Assembly: GCF_000305775.1 (NCBI RefSeq)
Contig: NC_018866.1
Location: 744,001 to 808,000, forward strand
Source of the DNA: Dehalobacter sp. DCA
Lineage (GTDB): Bacteria; Bacillota; Desulfitobacteriia; Desulfitobacteriales; Syntrophobotulaceae
Direction of reading: 5' to 3'
Length of the DNA stretch: 64,000 nucleotides
The notes under the pieces are model-generated. The model was not told the DNA's origin. It did no database searches and saw only the letters and a program-made list of their open reading frames with translations. Each line of letters begins with the position of its first letter. Position 1 is the stretch's first letter. Shown one piece after another: positions 33,904 through 44,483 of the stretch. The position numbers and the translations under genes are program-made.

Positions 33904-35274
33904 CTAACCCATCCTAGCGGTTCGAAAGCTGCGGCATTTCCGGATAAACGAACGGGCAAACTCCGGATTCCCCCAGAGATGAAGGTGGGGATAGCCGGCA
34001 ACGAGGTTCTCATCGGCATGGATGCAGTCCCACGTTTTGCTGCCGGATGAATTTACTGCCGTAAAACTGCTGCCGTTGGCCGTCGAATCAGAGTAATGAA
34101 ATTCATGCGCATTGATCTTGCCGCCTTTGTCGCACAGCAAGTTGTCCTTTTGCGCCGTCAGTGTAATATAACCGAAACGGTTCAGTTTATCCGTCAGTAC
34201 AGCATCCCCTTCTAAATACCCTGCCATTGGATAAGGTTTGCCGTCCTTGTCAGCAATACGTTCCAATAAATACATGAACCCGCCGCACTCAGCTATACAG
34301 GGAGTATTATTGGAGAGAACATGCCTGATGCTTGCCAGCATCGATGTATTCCTGGCCAACTGTCCGGTATATAATTCCGGATAACCGCCGCCGAGAATCA
34401 GTCCGTCACATTCCGGTACAGCTTGATCATCAAGCGGACTAAAATACTGCAGTTCCGCTCCCAATGTTTCCAAAAGGTCGAGGCTGTCCTGGTAATAAAA
34501 ACAAAAGGCTTTATCTCTGGCTACGGCGACTTTAACAGCAGAGATTCTCTCGATCCCGGCCTCATGATAGTCTATTTCTGCGGCCCTGCCTGCAATACGC
34601 AGCAGCTGTTTCAGATCAATGGATTCTCTGGCCTGTATGGCCAGTAATTTCATTTTTTGCTGCAAGTCTTCCACTTCCGATGCTGTAATTAATCCAAGAT
34701 GCCTGCTTTCCAGCGCGCATTCTTTGAGTTTCGGAAAGTAACCGACCGCCTGGATATCCGTCTCTTTTTCGATCATTTCCTTATACTGCGGGTATAGGGA
34801 AGGTGTAAGATTATTCAGAATAACGCCCTTGATCCCGTTGTCCGGTCTAAAATGGCAGAAGCCTTGGATCAAGGCTGCAATTGAGATTGCTGAACCGGCA
34901 CAATTGACAATAAGGATAACAGGCGTTTGCGTTACTGCAGCCAAATGGTAAGAACTTGCCACGGTACTGCCAATGCCTAGCCCGTCATAATAACCCATTA
35001 CTCCTTCTAAAACAGCGATTTGCGACTGTTCGGAATTCTTGACCAGCAAATACCGGCATACCTCTTCCGATAGCATAAACAAATCCAGATTCCGTGATTT
35101 TGTCCCAATGACTTCGGTATGAAACATCGGATCAATATAGTCCGGCCCACATTTAAACGCAGCAGGATTAACTCCTTGCTCCAGAAGGGCTTGTAACACC
35201 GCACAAGTAATTGTGGTCTTGCCGCTGCTGCTGCCTGCAGCAGCAAACATAATACGTGGAATAACTGCTTTCAT
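33904..35274 (-). CDS. cbiA: Cobyrinate a,c-diamide synthase
   Basis: A 456-residue ATP- and glutamine-dependent amidotransferase. The N-terminal half has FAAAGSSSGKTT (P-loop), KCGPDYIDPMFH and VLEGVMGYYDG. The C-terminal glutaminase half has LILGGGYPELY and nucleophile Cys in IAECGGFMYL (about 335). It amidates the a and c side chains of cobyrinic acid. The open frame extends to 35382 through repeat B1, but GGAGA lies 7 nt before the ATG at 35274 and the family starts there. It is the first gene after the cobalamin riboswitch. Confidence 0.95.
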   Translation of the reverse strand: MKAVIPRIMFAAAGSSSGKTTITCAVLQALLEQGVNPAAFKCGPDYIDPMFHTEVIGTKSRNLDLFMLSEEVCRYLLVKNSEQSQIAVLEGVMGYYDGLGIGSTVASSYHLAAVTQTPVILIVNCAGSAISIAALIQGFCHFRPDNGIKGVILNNLTPSLYPQYKEMIEKETDIQAVGYFPKLKECALESRHLGLITASEVEDLQQKMKLLAIQARESIDLKQLLRIAGRAAEIDYHEAGIERISAVKVAVARDKAFCFYYQDSLDLLETLGAELQYFSPLDDQAVPECDGLILGGGYPELYTGQLARNTSMLASIRHVLSNNTPCIAECGGFMYLLERIADKDGKPYPMAGYLEGDAVLTDKLNRFGYITLTAQKDNLLCDKGGKINAHEFHYSDSTANGSSFTAVNSSGSKTWDCIHADENLVAGYPHLHLWGNPEFARSFIRKCRSFRTARMG

Positions 35275-35326
35275 GACTTGTTCTCCGTTTCTATCGAAGC
35301 TATCAAAGCTGAGATGGTCCGTAGAC

Positions 35327-35370
35327 ATCGCCGCTCCTTGCCGTCCATGGCATCGCGGCATTCGTCCATC
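35327..35370. repeat. Family B repeat, copy 1 (44 nt)
   Basis: A 44-nt unit beginning ATCGCCGCTCCTTGCC and ending GCATTCGTCCATC. It matches 37 of 44 positions at 56385-56428, and part of it recurs at 41408-41436. It contains GCCGTCCATGGC, a small dyad, and lies in the cbiA leader between the riboswitch terminator and the start codon. Confidence 0.75.
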
Positions 35371-35380
35371 CATGGACATC

Positions 35381-35416
35381 AAAAAACCTCTCTAACCGGC
35401 GGTTGGAAGAGGTTTT
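35381..35416 (-). terminator. expression-platform terminator of the cobalamin riboswitch
   Basis: On the minus strand AACCTCT...CCAACCGCC-GGTT...AGAGGTT forms a stem (35414-35385) followed by six or seven T residues. It lies about 85 nt beyond the B12 box, before cbiA. Confidence 0.85.
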
Positions 35417-35499
35417 ACTTACACAATCTGCAAACAGTCTAAAACACTTCTGCACGATTCGTATGCTACACCTTTCATCCTCCGTGAAAACAGTGCAAA

Positions 35500-35655
35500 A
35501 TGGCTCAGGCAGGTCTTCCGACTCGGTTTCAAAGCAAATTCAGCCTTCCCATTGTAAACAGTGGCAACTTTGAATTTGCTCCACCTTACGGCGGCGGGAC
35601 CGTACAGGTATTTCACCTGTTTCCCTATTATTGCAAAATGATGCAACCTAAGCGA
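35500..35655 (-). promoter_or_regulatory. Cobalamin riboswitch
   Basis: Read on the minus strand from about 35655, the leader has AGGGAAACAGGTGAAA, CCTGTACGGTCCCGCCGC, GGTGGAGC and CAATGGGAAG. It ends in the B12-box region GAGTCGGAAGACCTGCC (near 35524-35508). These are the ordered blocks of the AdoCbl riboswitch. A terminator follows, so cobalamin should shut off transcription of cbiA and the genes behind it. Confidence 0.95.
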
Positions 35656-35659
35656 TTAC

Positions 35660-35688
35660 ATTATATCAGAAGACGCACAACGTGTCCA
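35660..35688 (-). promoter_or_regulatory. promoter of the corrinoid operon
   Basis: TGGACA (35688-35683, minus strand) and TATAAT (35665-35660) are spaced by 17 bp. The start near 35653 coincides with the 5' end of the riboswitch. Confidence 0.85.
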
Positions 35689-35833
35689 CCCGCAATCTGC
35701 GGAACAGTATATAGCCTTCTCCTTGCCTTCTCCCTACATGATATTTGATATTTTCACAGACACGGCCTTGCTCTTCCTCCCTCCTTTTGATACGCTAGGA
35801 AAAAAGAACAGCAATCCACGGAGGTACCCTCTC

Positions 35834-36820
35834 ATGTCTTATTCTCTTCCAACCGAAATCATTTCAGCCCAAAACCTGACGAAACGGTTCGGAGATTTCA
35901 CTGCAGTTGACACGATCTCTTTTACTGTCCGGCAAGGAGAGTGTTTTGGACTTCTTGGTCCAAACGGCGCCGGCAAAACGTCCCTAGCCAGAATGGCTTT
36001 TGGCTTGTCCCCGAGAACAGAGGGCCATCTGACGGTTTTCGGTCAGGATATTTCGGAGCATTCCCGGGAAATTAAAGCACGTCTCGGTGTTGTTGCCCAG
36101 GAAGACAACCTTGACCCGGAACTGACGGTTCTGGAAAACCTGCTGGTCTATGCCTCCTATTATCGTCTGCCGCGTAGTATAGCCAGGGAACGGGCTTTTG
36201 AAATCCTGGACTTTATGGATCTTCGAAGTAAAGCCAATGCGGTCGTCGACGAGCTGTCCGGCGGCATGAAACGTCGTCTGACAATTGGACGAGCGTTGAT
36301 CAACCGTCCGGAGCTATTGATTCTCGATGAGCCAACCACCGGGCTTGATCCATACGCCCGTCATATGGTCTGGCAGCGTCTGCGGCAATTAAAAGAAAGC
36401 GGTACGACCATGCTGCTGACAACACACTATCTTGAAGAAGCCAGTCATCTCTGCGACCGACTGATCATCATCAATCAGGGAAAAATTCTCGAGCAAGGTG
36501 TACCGGAAGATCTTATTGATAAGCATGTCGGGCAATATGCGCTGGAACTCGGGGTAAGTCCGGATATGCAAAATAAGCTCCTGCACTGGAGCTCTGAGTG
36601 GCTGAAATCTTTTCAACAAATTGGTGATGATCTGGTCCTCTATTCTGATAACGGACCAGCCATGGCTGACAACCTGAATCAAAGAATTGCCGGTGAACAC
36701 CTTCCTGTCAGCTATCAGCGCCTGAGACCGACGAATCTCGAAGATGTTTTTCTGAAACTGACCGGCGAAACGCTTCATGGTGTCCGTGGCGGGTTTGAGA
36801 AATCATATGAAGACCGCTGA
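35834..36820 (+). CDS. ABC-2 exporter ATP-binding subunit (NodI/DrrA type)
   Basis: A 328-residue ATPase. It has Walker A GPNGAGKTS (about 44-52), Q-loop VVAQEDNLD, signature LSGGMKRRL, Walker B LLILDEPTTGLD and switch LTTHYLEEA. A C-terminal extension (about 245-328), as in NodI/DrrA proteins, ends LEDVFLKLTGE. GGAGGTA precedes the ATG at 35834 by 7 nt; the longer frame up to 35723 has no ribosome site. It is coupled to the permease gene that starts 19 nt after its stop. The substrate is unknown. Confidence 0.92.
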   Translation: MSYSLPTEIISAQNLTKRFGDFTAVDTISFTVRQGECFGLLGPNGAGKTSLARMAFGLSPRTEGHLTVFGQDISEHSREIKARLGVVAQEDNLDPELTVLENLLVYASYYRLPRSIARERAFEILDFMDLRSKANAVVDELSGGMKRRLTIGRALINRPELLILDEPTTGLDPYARHMVWQRLRQLKESGTTMLLTTHYLEEASHLCDRLIIINQGKILEQGVPEDLIDKHVGQYALELGVSPDMQNKLLHWSSEWLKSFQQIGDDLVLYSDNGPAMADNLNQRIAGEHLPVSYQRLRPTNLEDVFLKLTGETLHGVRGGFEKSYEDR

Positions 36821-36839
36821 TGATATGGAGGATAAGAGG

Positions 36840-37619
36840 ATGAAAATAGTTAAACCTGATCTTAATCCCGTACTGACCTTCAAGGTATTTCTGCGGAATC
36901 TGAAGGTTTTCGGCAAAACCTGGAAAGCCAATTTGATGTTTAATTTTCTGGAGCCGCTGCTTTATCTCTGGGCCATGGGCTTTGGTCTGGGCGTTTATAT
37001 TACGCAGATCAACGGGCTTTCCTACCTTGATTTTCTGGCTCCGGGGCTGATCGCATCTTCAGCGATGTTTGCTGTGACTTATGAAATGACCTACAACAGC
37101 TATACACGGATGTCCAAGGAAAAAATATTTCACAGCATGGTTGTTACGCCGGTAAGCATGGACGACATCGTCCTCGGCGAAATCCTGTACGGCACGTTCA
37201 AAGGCGTTCTTTACGGTGCGGTTTTCTCTATTGTCGTCGCTTTGTTCGGCATCGTCCGCTCCCCGTATGCCCTGCTCATCTTTGTCCCACTGATCCTCAT
37301 GTCCGTCATCTTTTCCAATCTCTCTTTAATTTGGACGAGTCTCGCTCCCAATTATGACTCTTTCGGCTATTTCTTTACGCTGCTGATTTCTCCAATGTTC
37401 CTGTTTGCCGGGATCTTTTTTCCGATTGAAAGCCTGCCCGCCGCCATTCGTTTTCTTCCGTGGCTGACGCCGCTGTACCATGCAGTTGAAACGGTGCGTC
37501 CACTGGTTCTGGGACAGGTTACTTCGTCAATCATCGGCCATATCATCTGGCTCTTAGCCGTTACGCTGCTGACGTTGCCTTTCCCGCTGGTCATGGTAAA
37601 AAAGAAGCTTATTCAATAA
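36840..37619 (+). CDS. ABC-2 exporter permease (NodJ type)
   Basis: A 259-residue permease with six helices. It has the ABC-2 hallmarks APGLIASSAMFAVTYEM near helix 2 and the MFLFAGIFFPIESLP amphipathic/helix-5 region, with PLYHAVETVRPL near the C-terminus, close to NodJ. GGAGG lies 8 nt before the ATG at 36840. With the preceding ATPase it forms a two-gene exporter for a polyketide, oligosaccharide or drug; the cargo cannot be told. Confidence 0.92.
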   Translation: MKIVKPDLNPVLTFKVFLRNLKVFGKTWKANLMFNFLEPLLYLWAMGFGLGVYITQINGLSYLDFLAPGLIASSAMFAVTYEMTYNSYTRMSKEKIFHSMVVTPVSMDDIVLGEILYGTFKGVLYGAVFSIVVALFGIVRSPYALLIFVPLILMSVIFSNLSLIWTSLAPNYDSFGYFFTLLISPMFLFAGIFFPIESLPAAIRFLPWLTPLYHAVETVRPLVLGQVTSSIIGHIIWLLAVTLLTLPFPLVMVKKKLIQ

Positions 37620-37645
37620 ACGAACTCTTTTTGGATTTTGGGGAT

Positions 37646-38476
37646 CTAGACGGTTGCAACTCTCCAATAAATACAGGCAATCTTCCCTGTGACCGTTTCT
37701 CTGATCAGCCCGTTCTTTTCTTTGCTTTGGATATAATTCCTGATGTCCGCTTTTTGCTCATCAGTCAAATCTGTCTTCATGCCAAGTCTGGTGATGTAAT
37801 GACGGTTCGCTTCATCCAATGTGCGGACACTTTCCCTTGCTGTCTCAATATAGGTAATTTCAGGATAAAGTTTTTTGAGCCAGAGAATATTGAAACAGCA
37901 GTACAATCCTTTGTTGCCGTATACATCTTCCTTATGGGGTGGAAGAAACCTACGTTTCAGTTCGTCACTGATAGGGTCGTGCCGTTCGATAAAATGACTT
38001 AAAAAGCAGTACCTGCTGCTTGCCGCAATCATCTTTTCGAGGCTTTCCCTGCTCCCAATGCCGGGAGACATAATCGCCGTTACCAGGCTGAATTTTTGTT
38101 TCCACAGTCTTGCGGACAAGTCGTCTTGCAGCCAGTCCATCTCAATGAAATCAACATTTTGAAGTTCCTGGGCCGCCACATAGTCTCTGGCAGTTCGCAG
38201 CATTTTCGTCGAAATGTCCACACCGGTTACGCTTTTCGCTTTTCGGGCAAATTCCGCTGCAAAACGGCCGGGTCCGCAGCCGATATCCAGAACAGTACTG
38301 TCTTCTCGGAGCATTCTTTCTACGGTAAGCAGCTCTATAATTTTCATAATTCTATCATCCGGTTCGATGCCGGTAAATTCTTCGACCCTGTTGTCCCAGG
38401 AATCCGCGCTTCCTTCTTTATAACTGCTTTTTAAATCTTTGGTTCGCCAAATTTGATCAAAATAATCAATACCCAT
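37646..38476 (-). CDS. SAM-dependent methyltransferase
   Basis: A 276-residue class I methyltransferase. Motif I is VLDIGCGPGRFAAEFA (about 63-78), then VTGVDIS (about 86) and VDFIEMDW. The C-terminal region has several aromatic and cysteine residues (CFNILWLKKLYPEITYIET). The start at 38476 is set by AGGTGG a few bases upstream; the longer frame to 38563 lacks a site. It converges on the NodJ-type gene and may have no link with it. The substrate is not evident. Confidence 0.85.
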   Translation of the reverse strand: MGIDYFDQIWRTKDLKSSYKEGSADSWDNRVEEFTGIEPDDRIMKIIELLTVERMLREDSTVLDIGCGPGRFAAEFARKAKSVTGVDISTKMLRTARDYVAAQELQNVDFIEMDWLQDDLSARLWKQKFSLVTAIMSPGIGSRESLEKMIAASSRYCFLSHFIERHDPISDELKRRFLPPHKEDVYGNKGLYCCFNILWLKKLYPEITYIETARESVRTLDEANRHYITRLGMKTDLTDEQKADIRNYIQSKEKNGLIRETVTGKIACIYWRVATV

Positions 38477-38752
38477 CGCTTCCACCTTTATATTTATGAT
38501 CAGCTCAAACTGACCGAAACTGCATCTTACATCTAATATTACCATCAACTCAGTCCCAAGCAAATATCATCATGCTGGCTGCCCTTCTTGTAAATAAAGC
38601 ATGATACCCATTAGTTTCTGCGCTGCCATATTTCTGACTTGCTCTCCTTAGGCAGATTTGATAATCTAATAAAGATATTGACCGCTATCACCTTGTTAAC
38701 TCTAAATAATCGTAATATTTACTAATTTATGTAAAAAGGAAGATAAGAAAAC

Positions 38753-40309
<1,557 letters not shown>

Positions 40310-40376
40310 GGCGGTAAACTTTCACAGATTTTGCTTCATCCGCTCTATTTTTAAGGGTAGATTGTTTAAAAACTTG

Positions 40377-40424
40377 AACAATAAAGTATCCATATACATT
40401 TATACTTTATTGTTTTCTTTTTTT
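40377..40424. terminator. bidirectional terminator between the ABC-F and potassium-channel genes
   Basis: AACAATAAAGTAT (40377-40389) and ATACTTTATTGTT (40402-40414) form a 13-bp stem, followed by TTCTTTTTTTTC on the plus strand and GTTTTTAAAC on the minus. The channel gene's stop codon lies inside the stem. Confidence 0.8.
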
Positions 40425-41284
40425 TCTAGTTGAAGACCGCAGTTTTTACAGTAATTATCCCCTTCGTCCTGGATAATCAGGCGGCAATTCGGACAAGTCC
40501 GGGTATGCGCTTTTATATTTCTGGTTCTCGCTAGCTCTGCTGAGACGATGCCAGTAGGTACGGCAATTACGCCATAACCAAGAAGCATCAGCATGGAGGC
40601 AACAATCCTTCCTAAAGGCGTGACCGGTGTAATATCGCCAAATCCGACGGTCGTAAGGGTCACAATCGCCCAGTAGATTGAGGCCGGAATACTGTCAAAT
40701 CCGCTGGTTTCCCCTTCGATTAAATACATCATTGTCCCAACGATTACAACCACAACGAGGACCGCCTGCAGAAAGACAATAATTTTATAGCGGCTGGCCT
40801 TTAGTGCATTGATCAGCGAATATGATTCACCGACGTACCGGCCGAGCTTTAAGATCCGAAAGATCCTCAGCAGACGAAAGACCCTAAAAATTAAAGCAAA
40901 CTGGCTACCGGCAATAAAGATACTCAGATACGTTGGCAAGATTGCCAGTAAGTCGGTTACGCCAAAGAAACTTTTCAGATATCTTAGTTTATTTCTTACG
41001 ACCCAAATTCTGATGATATATTCAATTGTAAAGAGAAACGTGATCACCCATTCCGTACCAGAGAGAATTGTACGGTAATCCTGATTCAGATTCGGCAGCG
41101 ACTCCAAGCAGACAACGAGAATACTCAGCAGGATCAGCCAGAGCAGCGCAATATCAAAAGACCTCCCTGCGTGGGTATCGTTCTCGAATACGATCGTAAA
41201 TAATCTATCTTTGAGCGAAAGATTTTTATTATTATCCCCAGTCTTCACTTTTTCTGTCTTGTCTCTATGTGATTCTTTTACCAT
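40400..41284 (-). CDS. Voltage-gated potassium channel with C-terminal zinc ribbon
   Basis: A 294-residue six-helix ion channel subunit. The S4 voltage sensor is FRVFRLLRIFRILKLGR (about 130-147), with Arg every third residue. The pore has the selectivity filter TTVGFGD (about 211-217) and S6 ends VPTGIVSAEL. It would tetramerise to pass K+. Unusually, the last 40 residues form a zinc ribbon with CPNC (264, 267) and CKNC (279, 282). GGAGA precedes the ATG by 7 nt. It is a single-gene unit. Confidence 0.93.
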   Translation of the reverse strand: MVKESHRDKTEKVKTGDNNKNLSLKDRLFTIVFENDTHAGRSFDIALLWLILLSILVVCLESLPNLNQDYRTILSGTEWVITFLFTIEYIIRIWVVRNKLRYLKSFFGVTDLLAILPTYLSIFIAGSQFALIFRVFRLLRIFRILKLGRYVGESYSLINALKASRYKIIVFLQAVLVVVVIVGTMMYLIEGETSGFDSIPASIYWAIVTLTTVGFGDITPVTPLGRIVASMLMLLGYGVIAVPTGIVSAELARTRNIKAHTRTCPNCRLIIQDEGDNYCKNCGLQLEKKENNKV

Positions 41285-41407
41285 TTTTTATTCTCCAGTT
41301 ATGATTAAATACCTATAAATTAAAAAGAATAATTTTTTTGTATTATAGCATATTATTTTCCAAAATACGTCTTCCGTAGCTCTGCATGCAATTATTTATA
41401 GAATGGA

Positions 41408-41436
41408 ATCGTCGTTCCCATGCCATTCGTGGCCGC
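41408..41436. repeat. Family B repeat, partial copy 3
   Basis: A sequence starting ATCGTCGTTCCCATGCC and ending CGTGGCCGC aligns with the first 29 nt of the 44-nt unit, with one inserted base and about five changes. It abuts the terminator of the cell-wall-binding protein gene. Confidence 0.5.
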
Positions 41437-41473
41437 TAAAAAAAGCTTACCCTGATTCTTCGAGGTAAGCTTT
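41437..41473 (-). terminator. terminator after the cell-wall-binding-repeat gene
   Basis: On the minus strand AAGCTTACC pairs with GGTAAGCTT around a 12-nt loop and is followed by TTTTTTAG. Confidence 0.85.
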
Positions 41474-41501
41474 CTGGTAAGTTTAGGAAGTAGATTAATC
41501 T

Positions 41502-42974
41502 CTATTGTCCAAAATTAATCGAGGAAAAAATTTGGTTTACTTCCGCCAATCCTGCGCTATCCGAATAAGCAATGGTAAAAAGGCATATCTGTCCTTTTAC
41601 AACAGCTGCGTATATTTTACCATATGCTATGCCTGAATTATCAGTTGCTTGGAACTCAAGGACATTAAAATTAGTTCCATTGAGATTTTGTGTATAAACT
41701 TCCCTTGGGAAAACAAACTCCGTTAAAGCTACTTTATATAACTCAAGGAAATTTTTACTGCTTACCAAAGTTCCGATATCGCTGGATTGTGCGATAAATC
41801 CAGTTGAATCACCTTTTGAAGCCGACAAAAGATATGCAAGATCATAGGTCGAGGCATCCGTAGAAGTACTGTCCGTACCTTCCTGGGTGAGCGCGATGTT
41901 ATCTTCAGTCTGCCATCCATCAGGAATCGTTATACTCAGATTAAAATAATTATTCGTATAATTTTGTCCGGAAAGCGTGCCAAAGTCCAATGTTGTACTT
42001 GGAGTCCTGGTATGGCTACTGATATACAAAAGCAGGGATGAAGGAATTGCCCCCTCTCCACCAAACACCGTATACGAATTTAAAGATGTCATATGATTCA
42101 GATAATCACAAGTGTTAACTGGGAGATCATTTTTTATTAACATGACAGTCCCGCCCTTTTTGGCCGCATACACACCGCCAGCCAGCGCATCAGCAAAGTT
42201 CTCACCCGTGGCGAAACATACTTTACTTTGGTCAAATGTGGACCAAAACTCATCCAATATTGCAACATTTCGTTCATACTTTTCCTTACCGGTGATTCTT
42301 TCCGGGTTACTGAACTTATTGGCTACAGTATCACTGATGATGCTCTGATCTCCAATAATATAGGTAGTTGTTATACTTTGGGAGCTCAAATAACTTTGAA
42401 CTCCGTTCGTGATTTGATCTTTTGAAACAAGGATTATCGGCATTTGCTTTAAGGCTGCGATCGGGCCTATCGATAATGCATCAGCATAATCGCTGCCGGT
42501 CGTTACCGCGATTTCATGAACTGCTCCTAATTCTGCCGCTATTTTTATGGCTGTATCGTAACGATCCTGGCCCGCTATTCGTTTCACGGTATAACGGGCA
42601 TTTTTTAATTGCGTCTCCTGGTTGGCAGAAATTACGCCAGTTCCTCCTATCAGATAAACCGTCTTGATTTTCAGTGCCTGTAGAACGTTACTAGTATTGG
42701 CATTTAGGGTATCTTTATTGGTTAATAATATCGGCGCATTTAGCTTATAGGCTAGCGGCACAGCAGCTAACGCATCCGGATAGTTTCCGCCATAAGCAAG
42801 AACGGCACAATCCGCCTGCTGCCATCCAGCTTTCGCAATTTGTGCGGCTGTTTCATAACGATCATTGCCGGCAAGTCTAGTCGTTGCTGGAGTTTCAGTT
42901 GCAAAAACAGTTCCATAGGATGATAACAATAAGCAGATAATAATTGGAATAACGACAAATAATTTCTTTCGCAT
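41502..42974 (-). CDS. Secreted cell-wall-binding repeat 2 (CWB2) protein
   Basis: A 490-residue surface protein. A signal peptide (MRKKLF, hydrophobic core, VFA near residue 25) is followed by three CWB2 repeats over about 30-300. Each contains R(L/I)(A/S)G.(D/K)RY(E/D)TA..IA, then DALA(A/G) and (I/V)GG...IS, the polymer-anchoring fold of clostridial Cwp proteins. The C-terminal 165 residues are a separate beta-rich domain (FNLSITIPDGWQ...QIFSSINFG) resembling substrate-free surface modules of unknown role. The ATG at 42974 precedes the signal peptide; an upstream in-frame ATG would add an implausible 31 residues. Confidence 0.88.
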   Translation of the reverse strand: MRKKLFVVIPIIICLLLSSYGTVFATETPATTRLAGNDRYETAAQIAKAGWQQADCAVLAYGGNYPDALAAVPLAYKLNAPILLTNKDTLNANTSNVLQALKIKTVYLIGGTGVISANQETQLKNARYTVKRIAGQDRYDTAIKIAAELGAVHEIAVTTGSDYADALSIGPIAALKQMPIILVSKDQITNGVQSYLSSQSITTTYIIGDQSIISDTVANKFSNPERITGKEKYERNVAILDEFWSTFDQSKVCFATGENFADALAGGVYAAKKGGTVMLIKNDLPVNTCDYLNHMTSLNSYTVFGGEGAIPSSLLLYISSHTRTPSTTLDFGTLSGQNYTNNYFNLSITIPDGWQTEDNIALTQEGTDSTSTDASTYDLAYLLSASKGDSTGFIAQSSDIGTLVSSKNFLELYKVALTEFVFPREVYTQNLNGTNFNVLEFQATDNSGIAYGKIYAAVVKGQICLFTIAYSDSAGLAEVNQIFSSINFGQ

Positions 42975-43175
42975 ATTTTCTATCCTCTCTATTTTGTATC
43001 TAACTTCTATATTTTCTATATTATTCCTATGTATTACAAGTCCTAACAGGTCCAAATGTTTCAACAATATATGATTTTTATAGAGTTATATCAATCAAAA
43101 GTTACAATTATCAACAAAATATGACTTTATCCGACTGCTCATTGTGTAAAACCAATATGATTCGTATGACCCACT

Positions 43176-43209
43176 ATAAAAGAGTAAGGTTTATGTAAAC
43201 CTTACTCTT
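43176..43209 (-). terminator. terminator after the LutB-like gene
   Basis: AAGAGTAAGGTTT and AAACCTTACTCTT form a perfect 13-bp stem with a 4-nt loop (43180-43209), then TTTATAG on the minus strand. The remaining bases between 42975 and 43277 show nothing else distinct. Confidence 0.85.
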
Positions 43210-43277
43210 ATCTATTCCATATTCTAATTTTTACAATACTCTCGTAATCGGATTTACTTTTTAAAACAATCTGTCCC

Positions 43278-44483
43278 TTATTCTTCCGATGATACAACCC
43301 TGCTTCGCAGTTCTCCGACCATGCTCGGCACGTTAATCTGCATCGGGCAGCGCTCCACACAACGTCCGCAGCGCAAACAGGTATACAGCATCGGAGCTGC
43401 AGCATCTGCTCCGCCTTCAACGAAGGCCGTCCAGATAGATCCTATGCCGCTTAAGTATGTCTTGCCATAATGCCCTGCTGTGACCTGGAATACCGGGCAC
43501 TCATACATGCAGCCGCCGCAGCGCAGACAGTGCGCAGCCTGGCTGAAATGTTCCTCCGCCATCATCTTACTCCGGCCATTATCGACAAAAATCACATAAA
43601 ATTCTTTCGGTCCATGAGCGCCATAAGTCGTAACCTTCTCGATATCCCCGGTTTTGCTCGGGCCGCTGATAATATTGACATAACTCGGTGCTCCGTACTG
43701 GGCGTATCTCCACGTTACCTCAGCTGTTATCATGGCCTCGAGGAAAGACGGTACAAGTTTTTCGATGCCCACAATGACAATATGTACAGGCGGTGCACCC
43801 GTACAAAGCCGGACATTTCCTTCATTTTCAATAATAACAACTTGACCGGTATCGGCAGCAACAACATTGGCACCGCTGATTCCAATATCAGCAGTGAAAT
43901 ATTTCTCTCTTAAAAATTCCCGTACTACCCCAACTTCCTGAGCAATATCGGGAGGCACTTCTTTTTTGAAGAAATCGGAAAAGATCTCTGCAACCTGTTC
44001 TCTGGGTACGTGGATTGCCGGAGACAGAATATGCATCGGGCGGTCATCTTTCAGCTGAAGAATGAATTCCCCAAGATCGGTTTCCCAAACCTCGTTCCCG
44101 GCTTTCTCCAGGCCATGTCTAAGTTTAAGCTCTTCGCCTAGCATGCTCTTGCCTTTTACAATCACTTTGCCCGTACCGACAATCTCATCGAGAATACGGA
44201 AAACTTCATCCTTGTCTTTGGCAAAGAAAGCCTTGCCATGATTTCTTTCAATTGCTTCCATCGCCTGCTCCATAAGCTCTTTGTTATGCTGCATCGAATA
44301 TGCTTTAATTTCTCGAACTTCCTCGGCAAGCCTTTCCGTGTGCGGATAGCGTTCCATCGTTGAAGATACCGTCTCTCGGTAAGATTTTACGGCTCTGGTT
44401 ATCGCCCGGTTAATATTAGGGTCTTTACTCGCTTTATTCAAATTCTTGGTGTAGGCGCCTATTTCTTTATTTAAGTCAGACAT
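43278..44483 (-). CDS. LutB-like iron-sulfur protein with LUD domain
   Basis: A 401-residue protein. Residues about 60-290 are a LUD domain (KGKSMLGEELKLRHGLEKAG, ADIGISGANVVAADTGQ, GIEKLVPSFLEA). The C-terminal 100 residues hold two 4Fe-4S motifs, CLRCGGCMYECP and CLRCGRCVERCP. LutB works with LutA and LutC in lactate oxidation to pyruvate; here only a LutA-like partner is present. The start overlaps the upstream gene's stop (TAATG), implying coupled translation. The electron acceptor and true substrate are unknown. Confidence 0.88.
   Translation of the reverse strand: MSDLNKEIGAYTKNLNKASKDPNINRAITRAVKSYRETVSSTMERYPHTERLAEEVREIKAYSMQHNKELMEQAMEAIERNHGKAFFAKDKDEVFRILDEIVGTGKVIVKGKSMLGEELKLRHGLEKAGNEVWETDLGEFILQLKDDRPMHILSPAIHVPREQVAEIFSDFFKKEVPPDIAQEVGVVREFLREKYFTADIGISGANVVAADTGQVVIIENEGNVRLCTGAPPVHIVIVGIEKLVPSFLEAMITAEVTWRYAQYGAPSYVNIISGPSKTGDIEKVTTYGAHGPKEFYVIFVDNGRSKMMAEEHFSQAAHCLRCGGCMYECPVFQVTAGHYGKTYLSGIGSIWTAFVEGGADAAAPMLYTCLRCGRCVERCPMQINVPSMVGELRSRVVSSEE

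Noticed and set aside
35275-35382. N-terminal extension of the cbiA frame
   Set aside because: It reads through the Family B repeat and the riboswitch terminator tail; family start and ribosome site support 35274.
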